NCBI RefSeq assembly: GCF_007858975.2
Contig: NZ_CP042220.2
Span: 3,596,001-3,660,000, forward strand
DNA from: Dickeya poaceiphila
GTDB lineage: Bacteria; Pseudomonadota; Gammaproteobacteria; Enterobacterales; Enterobacteriaceae
Direction of reading: 5' to 3'
Length of the DNA stretch: 64,000 nt
Under the pieces are notes generated by a model. That model worked only from the letters and a program-made list of their open reading frames with translations, was not told where the DNA came from and ran no database searches. Position numbers and translations under genes: made by a program. Shown here in pieces: positions 63,213 through 64,000 of this stretch. Each line of letters opens with the position of its first letter. Positions within the stretch are counted from its first letter, which is position 1.

Positions 63213-63821
63213 ATGTCGTCTGCTTTACCCGTACTGGATTTCGGCCCCATGACCGATGTCGTCCGGTTTCTAATGGAAATCGACAAACTCAAGAGTGTTC
63301 AGCGCCGTTCCAAAGTGATTGGTACTGATCGTCAGGAAGATTCTGCGGAGCATAGCTGGCATTTTGCCGTCGCCGTGATGAGCCTGGCTGCTTATGCCGA
63401 TGAAACTATCGACATCACCCGCGTACTGAAAATGGCCTTGATCCACGATATTGTGGAGATCGACGCTGGCGACGTTCTGGTGTATGACCTCAAAGCACGT
63501 GCAGCCATTCAGGAGCAGGAACACGCTGCCGCTGCGCGTATATTCGGCCTGCTGCCTCAACCACAGCATGACCAGTTTCTGGCGCTATGGCACGAATACG
63601 AAGCCGGAGATACCGCCGAAGCGCGCTTTGCATTGATGATTGATCGCGTCATGCCGGTATTGATGAACCTGCACAATGGCGGTCAAAGCTGGGTAGAAAA
63701 CGGTATCAAGCTGGAGCAGGTGCTGAACCGCAACGATTTTATCCGCGAGATTAACCCGGCGCTGTGGGGCTATCTGAAGCAACATCTGGAAAATGCGCAG
63801 GCGAAAGGCTGGCTGAAATAA
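63213..63821 (+). CDS. HD-domain phosphohydrolase (HDDC2/YfbR-like)
   Basis: This is a 202-aa protein with a HD fold: 'EDSAEHSWHFAVAVMSLAAY' (first His), 'KMALIHDIVEIDAGDVLVYD' (HD pair) and 'LMIDRVMPVLMNLHNGG' with the last Asp. It is nearer to the HDDC2 type of 5'-deoxynucleotidases than to E. coli YfbR, so nucleotidase activity is plausible but unproven. AGGAGG precedes the ATG by eight bases. Confidence 0.85.
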   Translation: MSSALPVLDFGPMTDVVRFLMEIDKLKSVQRRSKVIGTDRQEDSAEHSWHFAVAVMSLAAYADETIDITRVLKMALIHDIVEIDAGDVLVYDLKARAAIQEQEHAAAARIFGLLPQPQHDQFLALWHEYEAGDTAEARFALMIDRVMPVLMNLHNGGQSWVENGIKLEQVLNRNDFIREINPALWGYLKQHLENAQAKGWLK

Positions 63822-63881
63822 TCGGGTTCGCCGTGAGCGGCACAATGTGCCGCTCATAATCAGAAAAATTGCATTTTATAA

Positions 63882-64000
63882 TCAATTGCTTGCTGTCATC
63901 GCCAATTTCACGCCCATTGAAATAAACAGCACGCCAATAGTTTTATTCAAACAAAAGCGCACTGCCTTGCTGGCTTTCAGCTTACTACTGGCCATCGCGG
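63882..64000 (-). CDS. LysE-family translocator, partial
   Basis: The minus strand at the right edge encodes a C-terminus 'SKLKASKAVRFCLNKTIGVL' followed by FISMGVKLAMTASN and a TGA at 63882-63884. This matches the last membrane helix and tail of LysE/RhtB family exporters. The rest of the gene is outside the window. Confidence 0.65.
   Translation of the reverse strand, partial: AMASSKLKASKAVRFCLNKTIGVLFISMGVKLAMTASN

Overview
The window looks like the chromosome of a plant-pathogenic enterobacterium, most likely Dickeya (Pectobacteriaceae). It has the enterobacterial blocks acs-yjcH-actP with yjcE-ghxP, and recJ-dsbC-xerD-fldB-cptA-sdhE-ygfZ-trhA. It also has a GPH transporter of the oligogalacturonide type (TogT) behind a near-consensus KdgR box, which points to pectin catabolism. 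The genus is an inference from gene content.

Region 1 (1-8.7 kb) is an exopolysaccharide/capsule operon on the minus strand. It holds a WecA-like priming transferase, wza, wzb, wzc and an AT-rich glycosyltransferase, led by a JUMPStart/ops element. An IS3-family element with a nonsense-mutated orfA lies at its distal end, and the operon probably continues to the left. Upstream of ops lie a perfect 23-bp inverted repeat and nine copies of a GGTCT pentamer. Region 2 (8.7-11.4 kb) is an IS inside an IS: an intact 510-aa IS3-type transposase interrupts a decayed IS407-like element. Region 3 (11.4-16 kb) has a small XRE regulator, togT, an AI-2E family permease and a small PAS-like protein.

Region 4 (16-25.6 kb) carries acetate activation and uptake (acs, yjcH, actP), an antiporter, the purine permease ghxP and the lipid A acyltransferase lpxP. 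Between ghxP and lpxP lies a short transcription unit with a CRP box, a promoter, two tiny ORFs and a terminator. The second ORF is 28 codons long and resembles AzuC, the small protein of the E. coli dual-function RNA AzuCR. Region 5 (25.9-31.1 kb) is a glycerophosphodiester/glycerol-3-phosphate operon in the order ugpA-ugpE-gpdQ-ugpC-ugpB, behind three Pho half-sites with an 11-bp period. Region 6 (31.1-35.3 kb) is a second ops-led operon, rfbBADC for dTDP-L-rhamnose. It ends in a truncated sugar transferase and a degenerate relic of the same IS seen at the left end.

Region 7 (36.25-48.6 kb) is a 12.3-kb integrative element in the 3' end of tRNA-Gly(CCC). It has a P4-type integrase, AlpA, an AntA-type protein, overlapping ash/icd-like genes, a P4-alpha-like primase-helicase, and two phage morphogenesis genes (a small terminase and a tape-measure/muramidase). 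It resembles a P4/PICI-type phage satellite. The most striking structure is in its non-coding DNA. Two tandem, similarly built iteron modules use different repeat words (TTGGTTCA and GGGTTCA), and a partial inverted copy of the first lies 3 kb away. A protein near the integrase ends in the exact SSB C-terminal tip DFDDDIPF.

Region 8 (48.6-64 kb) is mostly housekeeping: a LysE exporter, a phosphoesterase, lysS, prfB with its programmed frameshift, recJ, dsbC, xerD, an MHS transporter, fldB, cptA-sdhE, ygfZ, trhA, an HD phosphohydrolase and a partial LysE exporter. A 130-bp interspersed repeat lies upstream of trhA, and a truncated copy lies near 15 kb.
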